60,000 bases of DNA from Hydractinia symbiolongicarpus (taxonomy: Eukaryota > Cnidaria > Hydrozoa > Anthoathecata > Hydractiniidae). Position 1 is the first letter of the stretch, and each line of letters begins with the position of its first letter. Below, piece after piece: positions 1-13,533 of the stretch. The notes beneath the pieces are model-generated. The model had not been told where the DNA came from. It did no database searches and saw nothing but the letters and a program-made list of their open reading frames with translations. Location of the stretch: contig NC_079884.1 in the NCBI RefSeq assembly GCF_029227915.1, positions 20,586,001-20,646,000 of the forward strand, written 5' to 3'. A program made the translations under genes and the position numbers.

Positions 1-3000
1 TCCATAGCGGAAAACAAATAATAGACGTATATATTCAGTATTTTAACCTGCTCATCCAATTTTAAAACGTTTTCTGTGCCGCAGCTCCTTCATAAGCCTT
101 TATAGGTAACCAGTACTGACCCGCATTATAGCCCCGAAAACTGCTACAAAAAATGGCCACAAAAACGTAAATTATTTTTATCCTGAGGCAAACATTCACA
201 TTTTTTGTGATGCTGGATGAAATGTTACGCAACTAAAAAAATTTGAGAAAGAAGAAAAAAATTATGTTTGATGATATTGGATGAAGTTTGATTGTTGTCA
301 AACATCTCATCCAACAATTTTGGCAAGATCAAAGAAAGTCTCTGATTGAAATAAGTCATTTTTCATGTTGGATTGGTTTGGTGGAATGTTATATCCAACT
401 TCTACAAACACTGCGAATTTCAAACGTTCGAAACTGGAAAACATTTGAATTTATTCACTGGAAATCGTGTTGCATAAAATGTTGACTGCTTTGCCTCGGC
501 CTTCCGTTCAATCCAATGGGATTTTTCATTTAAAGTCGAATATTGTTACTCTGTATTTAAAATTTTGACATAAAAGCCGCAACACACGACGCTGCTGTTA
601 TTTTAATTACTGACAAACTTATTGTTTGTATACCTAAACATCTTTCCAATAACTTAAAAAAAACGTAGCTAAAATAAAAGCATCTATGAATGCATCTTAA
701 CAACAACCACCGCCATGAAAGTAAACAGTAACTGTATGTTAAACTGTTTTCTCATCCTGTCGCACGACTCTTGAACGTTGTAAGATCAGTCTCAACAACT
801 TGATTTGTGCAGATGGAATCAGACTCCTGTGGACAAATGTAACCCGGGTTTCTTAACATAACGGCTTGAGGTGTTTAGCGACTAGTATATGTACATATTA
901 GTATTATGTGCAACTAACTAGCTAAAATGCTCCAATAACAACGCATGTAACAAAAGTTTCCAACATTGTAAAATGTCAAATGTATTTGTCATGCGATCAT
1001 GTAAACTTTGTCTTACGGAGAATCAAAAGAACTAGTTGTATACAAATAGTTCTAAATTGCTTCGCTGCATTTTTATCTAGCTAGATGCCCACAACAAGTT
1101 TGAAACATTTTTTTAGTTCTGTCTTCTCAGCAGCTGTACAAGAATACAGCATAGAAATGTGTAAAAATCTGTGTTTTTCACTTTATTGGAGTTATTTGCA
1201 ATACATCCACCGTATTGTTGCATGCAACATCTTTTTGTATTCTGCGAACATTTTAAAAGTTAGTTTTTAAAAGTTAGTCCAATTTTAAGTCACTTTCAAT
1301 ACTAGCAGCCTAATATTTTGTTTATAGTGATTAATGTAAGGGAAAATTTTTTTGGAAGATTTATCTATACTGACTTGTGTGACACAAATCCTCTGGTTAC
1401 TCATCTGCTGCTGGACCTTAATGTTGACAGTATCTGGTGTGCTTGTGTGAAAGTCTGAAAATCTAAAGTTGTAGTGTTTTTTAATCTGCGGATTTTAGTT
1501 TGCATTTTTTTTAGTTTTATGTCATTATGTTCCGCTACATATCAATGCAGGAAATTGCTAATTTTAGGAAGAAGTTGTTATGGTTTATAAATGATACGTG
1601 CTGAAATACACGAACCAACTGTCTAGCTTTTCAAGAAAGTACTTTGTTTACTGTTTTATCAATTACAACAGTGAAAAAATGGTGCCAGGAAATAATCTGT
1701 TACGAAACATACTATAACACTTTAGGTTGTTACTAAATTCCAATATTTTTTAACGAGACCAATTTTTGCTTTGCTTGGTATTTTGCGAAGGTTAATTTTC
1801 GCGAATCAAAGGCAATAGAAACAGTGTTGAAGATATTTGTAGAAAAACAAGTTGATATATGATAAAATAAAAATATGCAATTCACTACTATCATGTCCTC
1901 TGTCTCAACTACTACAAAAACCTTTCTTCTTTGAATATCGTTAATGATATGTTCCTAATATCAACAGCATTAAGGTTAAGCGTTCTTTGCATCAACATTT
2001 TTAATTGCGTGTTTGCATTTAACTTTCGGTTATTCAAACTAAATGTGTAGCCTCCGTGGTGGTTCGAATAACCAGGAGTAAACTCGAAGTGAAGAAAAAA
2101 AATTCGCTTGAAAACTCCCAACAAAACATCCTCAAGCATAGTGATCTGTTCAATATGATAAGCAAGGAGTTATCCCAGGTCAGGGCATGGTAGAGACCAC
2201 AAACAAAGCACATGTTTTCGTTAACCTCAACATGTATGTTTGAATCATTGGTTTTCACACTTGGAGACTAAGGCTAAAAAAACTTTTTAAAAACTTGAGT
2301 CAAAATGTTGACAAATAGTTAAAAATATGTATCCAAGATAAGTTTAGGAAGCCCTCCTTTCCCGATGACGGATAGTGAAACGGTACGAAAATAATGTTAT
2401 TGTCTTAAACGCCTTCCTTTGCTAAGAATGAAAGAAAATATATCCTATTCAGCATACTTAGAAAATAACCAATAAATGGACTTACCGAGGAAAATTTCAT
2501 CGGAGAAAAGTGACGAAGTTTTAAGTACTAAACATTTTTCCCGGCCTGACACATAATCTACCCTGACAAATGTGCCTAACGAAAAGGGAATATTTTCATT
2601 GATTTTGCTTCAGTTGACTAAAAAATAACGAATTTATATTTTTGAATGAAATAAATACAAAACTAACTGTTATATTGTAGAATTTCGTCATGGAAAAGTG
2701 ACGAAATAAATTGCTAGTGACCAATTCTTAGTATGGCACTGTGTACGGTCAATTTAAATATGATCAAAGTAATTGGCAATTGAAGCTAAACGAGTCGTGT
2801 CTTGCCTCAGATTGGATTGTCTAACACGAGTCACGCCATCATTGTGACAAACGCATTTCTCCAGCATCAAACATACATTGTTGAAAATATGACCTCCGTT
2901 AACATTTCCTTGCATGAGTTTAATTAGTGAAGTCTACCGTTCAAAATATCTTTTCCACGCTCGCGGAAACCACTAAATCTCCCTGAAACCGCGAAATGTT

Positions 3001-6000
3001 AGCTACAGTACACTACCTACAACTAATGCGAATAATTAATAGAAAAAGTATTGTTTGTATGCCTGTTTCCAAATGTGTTCTTTCCTCTTTTGCGCGTTGT
3101 TTTTGGTTCTGTCTAGAAGATCAGCCCTTCTCCACCATCAACAATGACCAGGTTACCTAACAAAATTGTCACTCAACATTTTTAAGGATATTCTTTATAT
3201 GCAGTATTCCAGGTGTCCAATAGAACGGCTAACACGCAGATGTGGTCAGTACTTACCAAACCCTGATAGTAAAATGACTTACACAAAAATGTACAAGATT
3301 TGCGGATTTGTGTACATGCTCACGCATTTCGGTAGGTAAAAAGGCAGTACCATGTGGGGTAAAATGGATATCAATAATATTTTTCGGAACATAAGATTAA
3401 CTTTATAGCCGCACATCTTTCTCTTTTTAAAAAACGTTTCGCCAATTTTCATTTATATCCCTTAAGATGCATGCGCATGTTTATTGTTCTGAGTGCATAG
3501 GCAAAATAATACGTCACAGGAAAATGATATCGGTTCGGTAAATATAAAAATTTCGCTACTAATCTCCAGAATTATTACTTTTATATTACTTTCGCGTACC
3601 ATGTTGACTTTCACACAAGCAATCTTCAACAAGTAAGATGCTTGATTTTTTCTTCGGCTATAATCAGGTTGAGTAGCCGTATAAAATCTAGTTGGAAAAT
3701 TAACACCAGCAAACTTCATTTAAACAATCAAGTTTCTACCCGCACCCAAATTGCACGAATTTGGCTTACTTGTCTTTTTGATTAACAGCAGAGCAGTCTG
3801 CGCGAAAAAAAAATTTAATTTGTTATCAAGCAATTAGACATACTTTACGTGTACAACTTGATAGGGATTTGGGCAACCATTTTGAAAAGAAAAATAGTTA
3901 AAAATATTTTCTAGCATTTTGAATAGAAAAGTTGAGATAGGAAATAAATAAGAGAGGTCATATTGAACTCGATTTAAATATTTCTCTCTTCTCACTTTTT
4001 AGTAAATATTTCTTATTAACATTTTTTTTTAACCAGATAATTATCACCGATTACAGTTCTAATTTATGACTTTTAGTCCTCGATAGCAGTATTTCAAGAA
4101 CGTTTATATTATAAACACGCTTATCAGTCTTTTTGACACGTTGCACAAAATAGAGGTCACTAGGGGAACTTAATTGTACAGTCTTTTCATTTTGTTTACT
4201 ATCTTGTTTTCCCGCCAAAAATGAGTGCTTTTTGTTTATCGATGGTTACGTCGTAATCTCATCATTTTATTGAAATTTATTTTACAAATACCAAACCATA
4301 TAAGGAGTGGATGCTGCCAGTTGACGTGAATTGATATCAAGTTAATTACCACACTGGTTTAATTGCTTTCTTTATTTTAAGTAGCGCTATATTATTTTTT
4401 TAAATTTCTGAATACATATCAAAATTCTCATCCTCCGCCTGCTGTTTCGTACCAGTAAGCATAAAACTACTTATGTTCTGAAAGTAAACATACAAATAAC
4501 TTAAGAAATGGGCTCATTAATTTGAATAATTTTTAACATTATAATTAAAAAGAATTCACGTGGTCGTCGGTTGATGTTTTGATTTGATGACACATCAACA
4601 TTTTATCACGTCCCGTGACGTGTCATCATATTCCAACAATGACATTATGTTAATGAAGGCAGATAATGGAAGGAAAAATTTCAACAATTCTGTTTTCATA
4701 ATAATTATACCTCCATTTTACATTTATTTGCTAGAATAAAATCTAGTAAACCAATGAAAATATCTCACATATACTTGGTAAAATTAGAGCACAAATCGAC
4801 CACTGTAACGCACGTCAAGGCATAATATTGAAGATGTAGAAGGGGAGAAAATACGTGTAGTACCATGACATCACCCTTAAATCCTCATAACTTGAACATT
4901 TCAGACAAAAACAAGTAAAAAAACCTTTCTCGGAACCGCGTTACAATCCATAATTTGTATTTACAACATTGAGAGTTCCATAAAATTTTGATGTTTTGAA
5001 CTTTTACTATGTGTCATAAATCATAGTCAGTCCCTCCCCTTTTCTCTCTTAGGCAATTCTTACTAGTAGTGATAAAATGAATCCAGAACCAGTATATATC
5101 TTGTGAAAAGGTTAGTAATGTGTAATGTGATATTTTTATGATTTTATATCTTGAGACAGCTGACTTTGCAACAGCTCATTTTTACGATTTCCTCAATGTT
5201 ACTTACAGGGCATTCAGCGAAAGTTAAACGTAAACTTGGATGAGTAAAAAAACACTTATTGAGTGTCGCACTAGTTTTTGAAAATTCATAGAAGCTGTTT
5301 AAAAAAGTCCTTCATGATTGATAAGAAAACAGGTCTGATTAAGAAATCATAGATTATTAATTTTGTCAGTGTAAAAAATATTCAGGTTTGTTATTTTTCA
5401 GCATACACACTATATGTAATCCAAATATAGCACCCTGTGTTGCTTCTTTCCAAATTTGTTACACATTGCGACAATATAAAGCAGATAACTATGGGTGGCA
5501 GTGATGGAGAGTGATGTTGGAGGTGGCAGTAACCCCGCACCCTCTTCAACACACCCTTTTGCCAGAGAGAGATATTTTTAAATAAAGTATATTTCTTTCT
5601 TCGTCACCTAACCATAAAGAGCAACATTTTATACTTTTTAACCTAGCTTAGGCCAACTCCAACATTTTGGACATGAACCTTTGATAATTGTTGAATATTG
5701 CAAAACATTGCCACAGTTCATTGACATGTGGTTTAATCAAAAGAAAATAATTTAAAAGCAAAATGACAGCAAGAAACGTTTTATTTACCAGATTTATTTA
5801 TAGCAAACGGTATTTACATACTATAATTTTATATCACGGATTTTAAGGGGAAAAAATAGACATTCCTGATAGTCAGAGATTTGCCCGTCAATATGCTAGT
5901 AGATTTACTATTATTGCAAAATATTTTTGTCAATATTGCTAAGCAAGCAAGAATGATCATGTTTTGATGGCAGAAATGCAAACGGTAGATGTTTCTTATT

Positions 6001-8170
6001 CCAAACAAGTTAAGGTTTCTTAACTTTTTCCCCTTAACGGCGCTGCGCTTGAGAAAATCACACCAGCCCTATAACTAGATACGTCATACATTTCTTTGAT
6101 AATAAAAGGCCTGGGGAAAAAGTAGGAAAGATATTGGTGATTGGCAGAACAATAATCATATTTTTCATATGGAAATTCAAACATTTTACGAACACTGTTA
6201 ATGAGAAATTCCGAACATCAAAAAAAAAAAAGATAGAGAGCATGTTGTGTTTGGCCGAAATTTCATATGCGCTAACGTTTTAACAATGTGATAGAGAGCG
6301 CTAACGTGTTAACAATGTAATAAAGAGCGGTAACCGAGGGTTAGAAAAGTTTTTCTTAGCTGCAATGAGTAGAGTATTATCGGTGTGTGGTTTGTAGCAG
6401 GGTGGTATGTAAATTGCACATCAATTACGGTTGATGACTAACCTCACCCCAGTCCTTTTGAAGTGCTTTCACTAAGACTGCAAAAAGAAAAACATAAATG
6501 TACTAGGAACGAGGTTAAAGAGATAACAGCGCGTACGTTTGAATGAAACGACGCGTGTGTCTTGCTTAATTGTTCCACATGACAACTTTTTTGTTTGATT
6601 TTAATCGTCTTCCCTTATACAAAGGATCACGCATCAAAAAAAACTTTGGACGTAGTTTTCAACTATTTTAACACCTTGACATTTGATTATAAGAAGACCC
6701 TCCACACAATGCGGTGAAATTCAATAATTTGTTTGGAAACATTTTTTTTAAATGTGATAAATTTCCATTCTATTGTACTTTACTGCAGCTAAATTTGATT
6801 TAGCTACACCTAAATGAAATATCGGCATATCATATACAGCGGGCACCTAATATAACGGGTGTTTTTGGTGTCGTCTGAAAATATAGTTGTGGAGGTTAAA
6901 ATTAGCAATTACCTGGGGTGCTGTATTTGTGTTGTTGTTGTTTTAATAATTTTCATTGCGAATGAAAGAATAAAAATAGCTGTGGTAACACAGTATAGTT
7001 ACAACAATTTTGTTTTTGTTTGTCTTTTTGTTGTTACTGCAAGACGTCTGCCGTATTTTTCCAATGCAATGGCAGAATATAAAATTTGATTTGACTTTAC
7101 GCGGCAACTCCACCCCCGGGGTTGTTACGTTGTCATTCATAAAGTTTTTTCTTCTGTATGGCTGAAGCGAAAGAACTAGTATTTCTACTACTTTCGCGCT
7201 AACCACATACCAGAAAGCGAAAAAGAAGCCCTGGGAACGAGATTACATATTATCACCTTTGCGGGGATAACAATAAGGTTACTGAAAATAGGACACATTT
7301 AATATATTTAAGCATTTCGTGTTTCGTGTAGCATAACCAAACTTTGTGTCAGTCGGCTTGTATTATAGAGACTAACCCTAATTACCCATGGAAAATCCAC
7401 GAGAATTCGCATTCGGCATTACATCAATACACTCATTTCAAAGTAGTTTATTCCAAACTTTTTTTCCGTTTTTGGAGTTGTCCGCTAATTGGAGGTTTTA
7501 TACCATGTTGCATTCGTGTGTCCATAGCACGAATTTTTCCGCATACACACACACACACAGCATACGTGTAATAATATAAGAGATTGACAGATTCGTAATA
7601 TTAATTTTAACATTAGTTTAATCTGGTTATAAAACGACATATTTCTCTTTCTGGGAGGTTCCATTTTAATCTGACATTTCTAACTTATACTATTCTTGTT
7701 GATCAATTTTAACAAGAGCTGACAGAAGAGATTAACGAGGACTAAATCTTTATGCACAGCATGCTTAACTAAGTCTGCTGGTGCATTCTAATTTAGCAAT
7801 TACTACGTACAATAGCTATCAAATTAGGATAAGACGATTTCAATATTTTTTTGCTTAGTCATAGCAGATGTTTGCTAACTAGCCGATTTTATCTCTTTTG
7901 AAAAGCTGGACAAATTGTAATTTCAAACATACTCACGAAAGTGAGTGCCAGAAGTGTGGTGTTGTTGATAGGTCTCCAGTAAAGGCGAAGTTCTTAAAGA
8001 TATAAGAATGCTAAAAGGGATTAAAGTGGACTTTTCCCGCAGTGACAGTACTTGCACGCCTCAAAAATGCCAATTAAAAAATGTTTTGTTTTATAAGGAT
8101 TCTCCATAAACTACAATGAAATAATTAATCAGTATAACTTTTGTTTTCGTTTGGTAATAAATGTCAATGG
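1..8170. other. AT-rich stretch with no recognisable gene
   Basis: I see no coding region here. The open frames are all under about 90 codons, lack recognisable motifs, overlap on opposite strands and have the composition of random AT-rich DNA. Small-scale structure only: a 9-bp inverted repeat (ATTTCGTCA / TGACGAAAT) at 2682-2707, with a related but unpaired version near 2495-2525; arms of TGATGACAC type around 4585-4629; a roughly 28-bp direct duplication containing GCGCTAAC near 6270-6330; and a short CA run at about 7546-7558. The stretch could hold regulatory DNA, introns or untranslated exons of a gene lying to the left, which sequence alone cannot show. Confidence 0.5.
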
Positions 8171-8177
8171 GTAAGGT

Positions 8178-8460
8178 ACATGAGCGGTGGGGATGATTGC
8201 CGGGACAGAACGTTCGCCGGTATCCTACCAGCATCAATATTTGAACGAAAAATCACTTTTTGTTTATATGGGAATTTCTTCTCCCAGGATCATTTCGTCC
8301 CGTCTCGGTTTAGGTTAGCGGGATTCCGGCTCGGGCGGACGTTATTTTTCATATAAACACACCGTTTTTTCCATTTAAACGCAGGAAAAAAATAATTTCG
8401 GCAAACGTCGCGTCCCGGCAAATGTCGCTTCCGGGCAATCGTCCCCTCACGCCTCTCATA
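8178..8460. repeat. Foldback / MITE-like inverted repeat, GC-richer than surroundings
   Basis: The left arm (from about 8178, ATGAGCGGTGGGGATGATTG) is an imperfect reverse complement of the right arm (ending about 8460, CAATCGTCCCCTCACGCC). An inner pair, GTTTATATG near 8264 and CATATAAAC near 8350, also faces inward, so most of the 280 bp can fold back. It is clearly richer in G and C than the flanks. No transposase is encoded, so this is most likely a non-autonomous DNA transposon. I could not fix a target-site duplication. A 70-codon open frame crosses it and looks incidental. Confidence 0.5.
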
Positions 8461-11400
8461 AAAACAGCCCCTAAGCAAGGTGTAAACAAAAATTAAAAAT
8501 GTGTGAACACGATAAACACGTTTTCCTTGCTTTATCGTAGTTCCTGATTTATTTTTTAAGAAAAAATATATAAAGGGGTTATCGTATCCTTAAAAAAGAA
8601 TTAAATTTAAAGTTTTCTACTATTTCTGATTTTTTAAAGCGAGATTTTTTTCGGAAAAACAGAAAGAAGAAAACACACTCAAGTTTGTTTATTTAATGAT
8701 ATTTTAAATATCTTTTGCATCATCAGGTATTTATTATAAGTTACCACGAGTTTTTATTCGTTTGCGTCAACGCAATTCGAGACAACGTAAGTTTATGTAA
8801 GAACTTAACAGAATTTCCAAAGTGACACTTACGTCATCAGGACCTAGTCTTTATCCTATCACATTGTTTACACCGAAGTAAAAGAAAAGGTAAATAAGAC
8901 ACGTCACATGGATGACAGAAGATGATAATTTATCGAACTCGTTTTTTATATCCTGGAAATGTCTTTGATTTTTGACAATATATAGGACTAAATTGTAATA
9001 AAAACTTTGAATAATAACAAGGATATTTAACTTTATGGCCAGATCTTTAAATTCCTTATTTATATTCTGACATACATAGTTAAACTCATTCCAAATTATT
9101 GATCAAAAGAAAAGTGAAAAAAGAACCATTAGCTAGAAAGATTAAGTATCGCCAAAATTTCAATTTAATTTTTGCACAAGTACTAAAGGATTTTTTAAAA
9201 TCCATCACGATAATTCTATACCTCAAACTAAAGTACACGATAAAAAAATCAGCACTTTCATACTTTCTTAAAAGATGCTGTACTGAAATTTTTTGTGGCG
9301 CCCTCTATTCATCAAAAGAACAAAGGTCTGTATTTTAACGCGCCTTTTTTCTCTTTGTTCTTAAAAGTTCGTTAGCCCTTCTGTATTAAGGTGCGATGAT
9401 CTCTGTTATTTAATCTTGCTCAGAAATTATACGCCTCGATCAATGATCATGATTTTGATCTTCAGTACTTTTTTCTGTAAACAAATTAGGGCCAAAAATG
9501 CGCAAGGACTGTTGTTTTTCTTCCAGCGCGCACAAAACTACCGGAGCGTATGTGAACAACACAAGATACAGATCTTTTGGTTAAAAGTTAAATGATGTAA
9601 CTTGCCACTTTTTAACAACTTTTGACCTTTAGCATTTTTCTGAAATAGTTGAAATCTTTTTGTACAAAATATTAATAAAACATTTTTGGCTCAAATTTGG
9701 ATAAAACGATGGTGAAAAAAGAGCGAAAAAGAAAAAAAATATAGACGACTATGATGCTCACTCATTCCTGTAGGTAGATAATGTAAACAACAAACAGCGG
9801 ATGTCTAATAAATCCTTTTAAAAAAAACAAATATTTGCCTAAAATTGGTGAAACGTTTTTGAAAAAAGCGGATAAAATTTAAAAATTTATTTCTGTGCTT
9901 TTGGATCTGTGGTAGTGTTGTAGTGTGAATTTCACATTTGACCTGGTCTGCGTTCTACGACGATTTTATGTCATCTTTTGATGTACTTTGTTGGTGCACA
10001 ATTGACTACATTTCCTTTGAGCACCTTGGGCCACTTTGAGAACAATAATTCGTTTAGTCGTGAAGCATTGCTTATACTAAAATTTATTTCTTGTTCATAA
10101 ACTTAAAGAAATACGTGTAATGCAGGCGTTCTCTTCTTATATAAACTTACGATCGAATATACTAGGCTGATTGGTCTAGTTAACTAAGCTTTCTTCGAGG
10201 ATATCTAATTTAGTTTTTCTCAAACGAAAGCTTTGACGTAAACAAATGTCACAGAAAACCCCAAATTAAAATTAACCAATGAGCACAAGGTAGAGTGGTC
10301 ACATGTTACTCTCTTAAATAATACAAAAAATTAATTATATTTTGAGGTGAGTGAAGCTATTTCTGCTCAAAACAAAAGATTTCCCGATATTGACCACGTG
10401 AGTAAAGAATAATAGAATTAACCAATCAAAAAGCGCTGCAGAATTCTGACCACAGAAATCCGTTTGGGACCCAGCGTAATTTTTTCCACCTTAACTATTC
10501 CGATTTGTGGTAAGAAAAATTATGCTGGGTCTTCTGGCAATAGGCTTGCCTTCCACTCTTTGTAGTGTGAAAAATTACACGTTGAAAGTTTTTGTCGTGT
10601 CAAAAATTACAAAGTATGTAGAACTATTAGGAACTCGGACAGACATTGCCACAACCCTTACAATTGAAAGTACAACAAGAACTTAAGTTTAAATTCAGGA
10701 AATTTTTTTTCATCTTTAAAGGTAGTTACAGCTATTCTTTACACGAAATTGGAGATAAAACATTTTGCTACTTACAGAAGGTGTGTGTGTGAGTTGTGCA
10801 ATGGGGAGGCCTTCATTTTTCTTAACGAGGAGTCCAGAGAAAAGTTGGTAGAGTGCTTACTCTTTCTTACCAACATCGCGTGTACAAATTCGACCTAATA
10901 GATGATGACATTGTAAAAAATGTTCTTCTAAAACCAAGGGTGACACACCAATGCTAGTTCAACCATAGAGATCTTATATATTTTTCATAAGTGAGGTCAA
11001 AAAAGATTATTAAGTTTGGTTTGTTTGATATCTCAAACATCACGTACAAGGAGAACAGCGACAGTTTCGTACGAAACTAATTAATTCAAGCATTAATAGC
11101 CACATGAGTAATAATACCACGTTTGACATACTCCATTTTACATTTTTATTAGACTGTAATTGACTAGTGTTGTCCGAAATAAATTTTTATTAAAGGAACA
11201 CAATTTTTGACCACACCTATGTCGTGGCCTAAAACTACTAAGTCGAATATTTCAAAACTAAATACTCTGCATTTTCTTTTCTTTTGGTATGTGTCCACCT
11301 CGTGTTTTTACACACGTGTTTCTTAGGTTTGTTTGTTGAAAAATAAAAGTTTCAAATATCTTCAACAGTGAAAGCTTCTAGTTAGCTTCAGAGATGCATC

Positions 11401-13100
11401 CCAGACGAGGACAAGCAGTCCCACATTTCAATACATGCACACTTTAATGTTGACAAACACACGAGCTTATAATCAATATGGCAGAGCATGCGACAAAAAC
11501 ATAAAGAGTGGGACATAACAATATTCTAAATATTACTGAGTGACAAAACTTCAAAAAGAAAAAGTTCGGTCTCGGTAAAATAATATCTAACTTGTTTTTC
11601 TAATTTTAAACCTTTTCTAATCTTCGCGTGCAGAACAAAAAAGTCATAGCAGGAAATACGATAAAAATAATAATGTATTCTAGTGTGATTAATATTAATA
11701 AAACAGCTGCGGTCTCATCCCTCGATCACCAGTATAATGACGAAGCATTTTTTATTCACAGGAGAAAAAACTTATCTGAGCATTTATTCCATTTATTTAT
11801 AGATCAATACAAATATTCATCTCGCATGGTTAAACTAAAAACATAACAATAAGGAATCAGGGGGCGTCAGGAACCCAGGGTTTACGTTCAACCCTGTGTT
11901 TTGCTTACAAGATTTGTTTAATTGTTTTAACAGCACCAGGTTCAAACTATCGAAATGTTAGAACGGAATAAACGAAAGATCGTCTAAAATTCGGAAGTTT
12001 TTAGAATCCTTTTTTTAAAAAATTCCCAACTTTATATTTATACCGTGTGCGAAGTACTAATCAAATAATTAGAAATTAAAATTAAATTTCATAAAACACG
12101 AAACTCGCCTCCTTTCTTTTTCAATTTATCATCTTCTAGTTATTTAACTCGGCCTGATAAAAAATACATCTTGCACGATCATGTTACGTGCGTTCGACAT
12201 TTTATGCAGCAAAAATTGTTGATCTGTAGTGCAACTAACTGGTTGACATGAACAAGTGTTTCTTCTTTGCGGGAGGTCGAGTTTGTATTTGTTTCGTGCG
12301 TACTTACGCAAACTTTTGAACAATTCACAAAAGTCTAAACAAGCTTTGCAAAATCCTAATCTTTGTATTCTTTATCTCCTGCTGATCTGTTATGATGAAA
12401 GATTAGAAACAATACAAATATTAATTAAAACTTTTCTATGATCAGACAAAAAAGTTTAAATGTTATTTAAATATTTGGACGCCTTCCAAAACAAAAACAT
12501 AATAACGTTAAGCGCTTTGACTGCAACTTGACGTAAACACTTTGAATTCGTCGGAAAGAAGCACGAATTCCTATTTTTATTTAAATATTGCTATTTCTAA
12601 GACTCTAGAAGCCGCACTTAAAAACGCCCAATTTTTTCTCTCCAATTCTCACGGTAGCGAAAGAAAGAAAATAAAGTACAAGGATGTAAATAAAAAGGAA
12701 ACGTATTTTTATATACAAAATTAATGATTGGTTACAGTATTACAATAATTTTTTTATATATTTTAATTTTCTCCCTTACAATAAATTCGTCCTAGCTATA
12801 TACTTAGCTAGCTGCAAAAAAAGTAATATATACAATTATAATTTTTTTTTTAAATTTTCTCAAGTTTTTTTGTTGTTTAAAATATACAGTTACAAAATAC
12901 TAAATAATTATATATCAAAAGCAGGCATGTTCTTGGAAAGAAGGTCAAAATTTGCATAAAAATGTCTATCTTTAACTGATATAAACATATTAATAAATCC
13001 TTTATATGTGAGGAAATAAAAATGAAAATTAAACACTCCCTGTTGGGGAAAATTAAGTAAGATATAAGGGTTTTTAACAACTGGATATTCAGGGTAGGTG
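8461..13100. other. AT-rich stretch with no recognisable gene
   Basis: No reading frame here resembles a known protein; the longest are 60-80 codons of low-complexity AT-rich composition. Homopolymer A and T runs are frequent. The right end may include distal 3' untranslated sequence of the minus-strand ETS gene, but no polyadenylation site can be fixed with confidence. Confidence 0.45.
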
Positions 13101-13159
13101 TATGTTTAGATTGTTAAAATAATTAAAACTATTAAAATACTGATTATATAACAAAGAGT

Positions 13160-13273
13160 CAGCAAATTTGGTCACATGAAAATTGTCAAGTTGTTATATT
13201 AATACTGGAACAAAATATCGACAAGCACCTCACAGTTACTATAACTGCAAACTGCTAAAGACCAAATTTGCTG
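13160..13273 (-). repeat. 14-bp perfect inverted repeat in the ETS gene 3' flank
   Basis: CAGCAAATTTGGTC at 13160-13173 is exactly mirrored by GACCAAATTTGCTG at 13260-13273, with 86 bp between the arms. It lies about 260-370 bp past the ETS stop codon, so if the transcript extends that far it could form a long-looped hairpin. A candidate polyadenylation hexamer on the minus strand (AATAAA, plus-strand TTTATT at 13367-13372) would end the RNA before it. Function unknown; a remnant of a small inverted-repeat element is equally possible. Confidence 0.5.
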
Positions 13274-13533
13274 AAATTCTTAAATATACTATAAATAATT
13301 TCACATAGTGAATACTGAAAGCTTGAATGCCACACCATGAACTGTAAATAACATTTCAACATTTAGTTTATTTTTCAAGAGTTAGAAATGTTATTTGCAA
13401 GCTCATAGCATAGCACCAAGGCACTGTAGGGGTTTTTTGAACAAACAAAAAATGAACTTATGCACATAGCACAAGTCCACTGTTAGTCGAGTACCAATTC
13501 GAGGGCATCTCATTCATAACCAAGCAAAAACGA

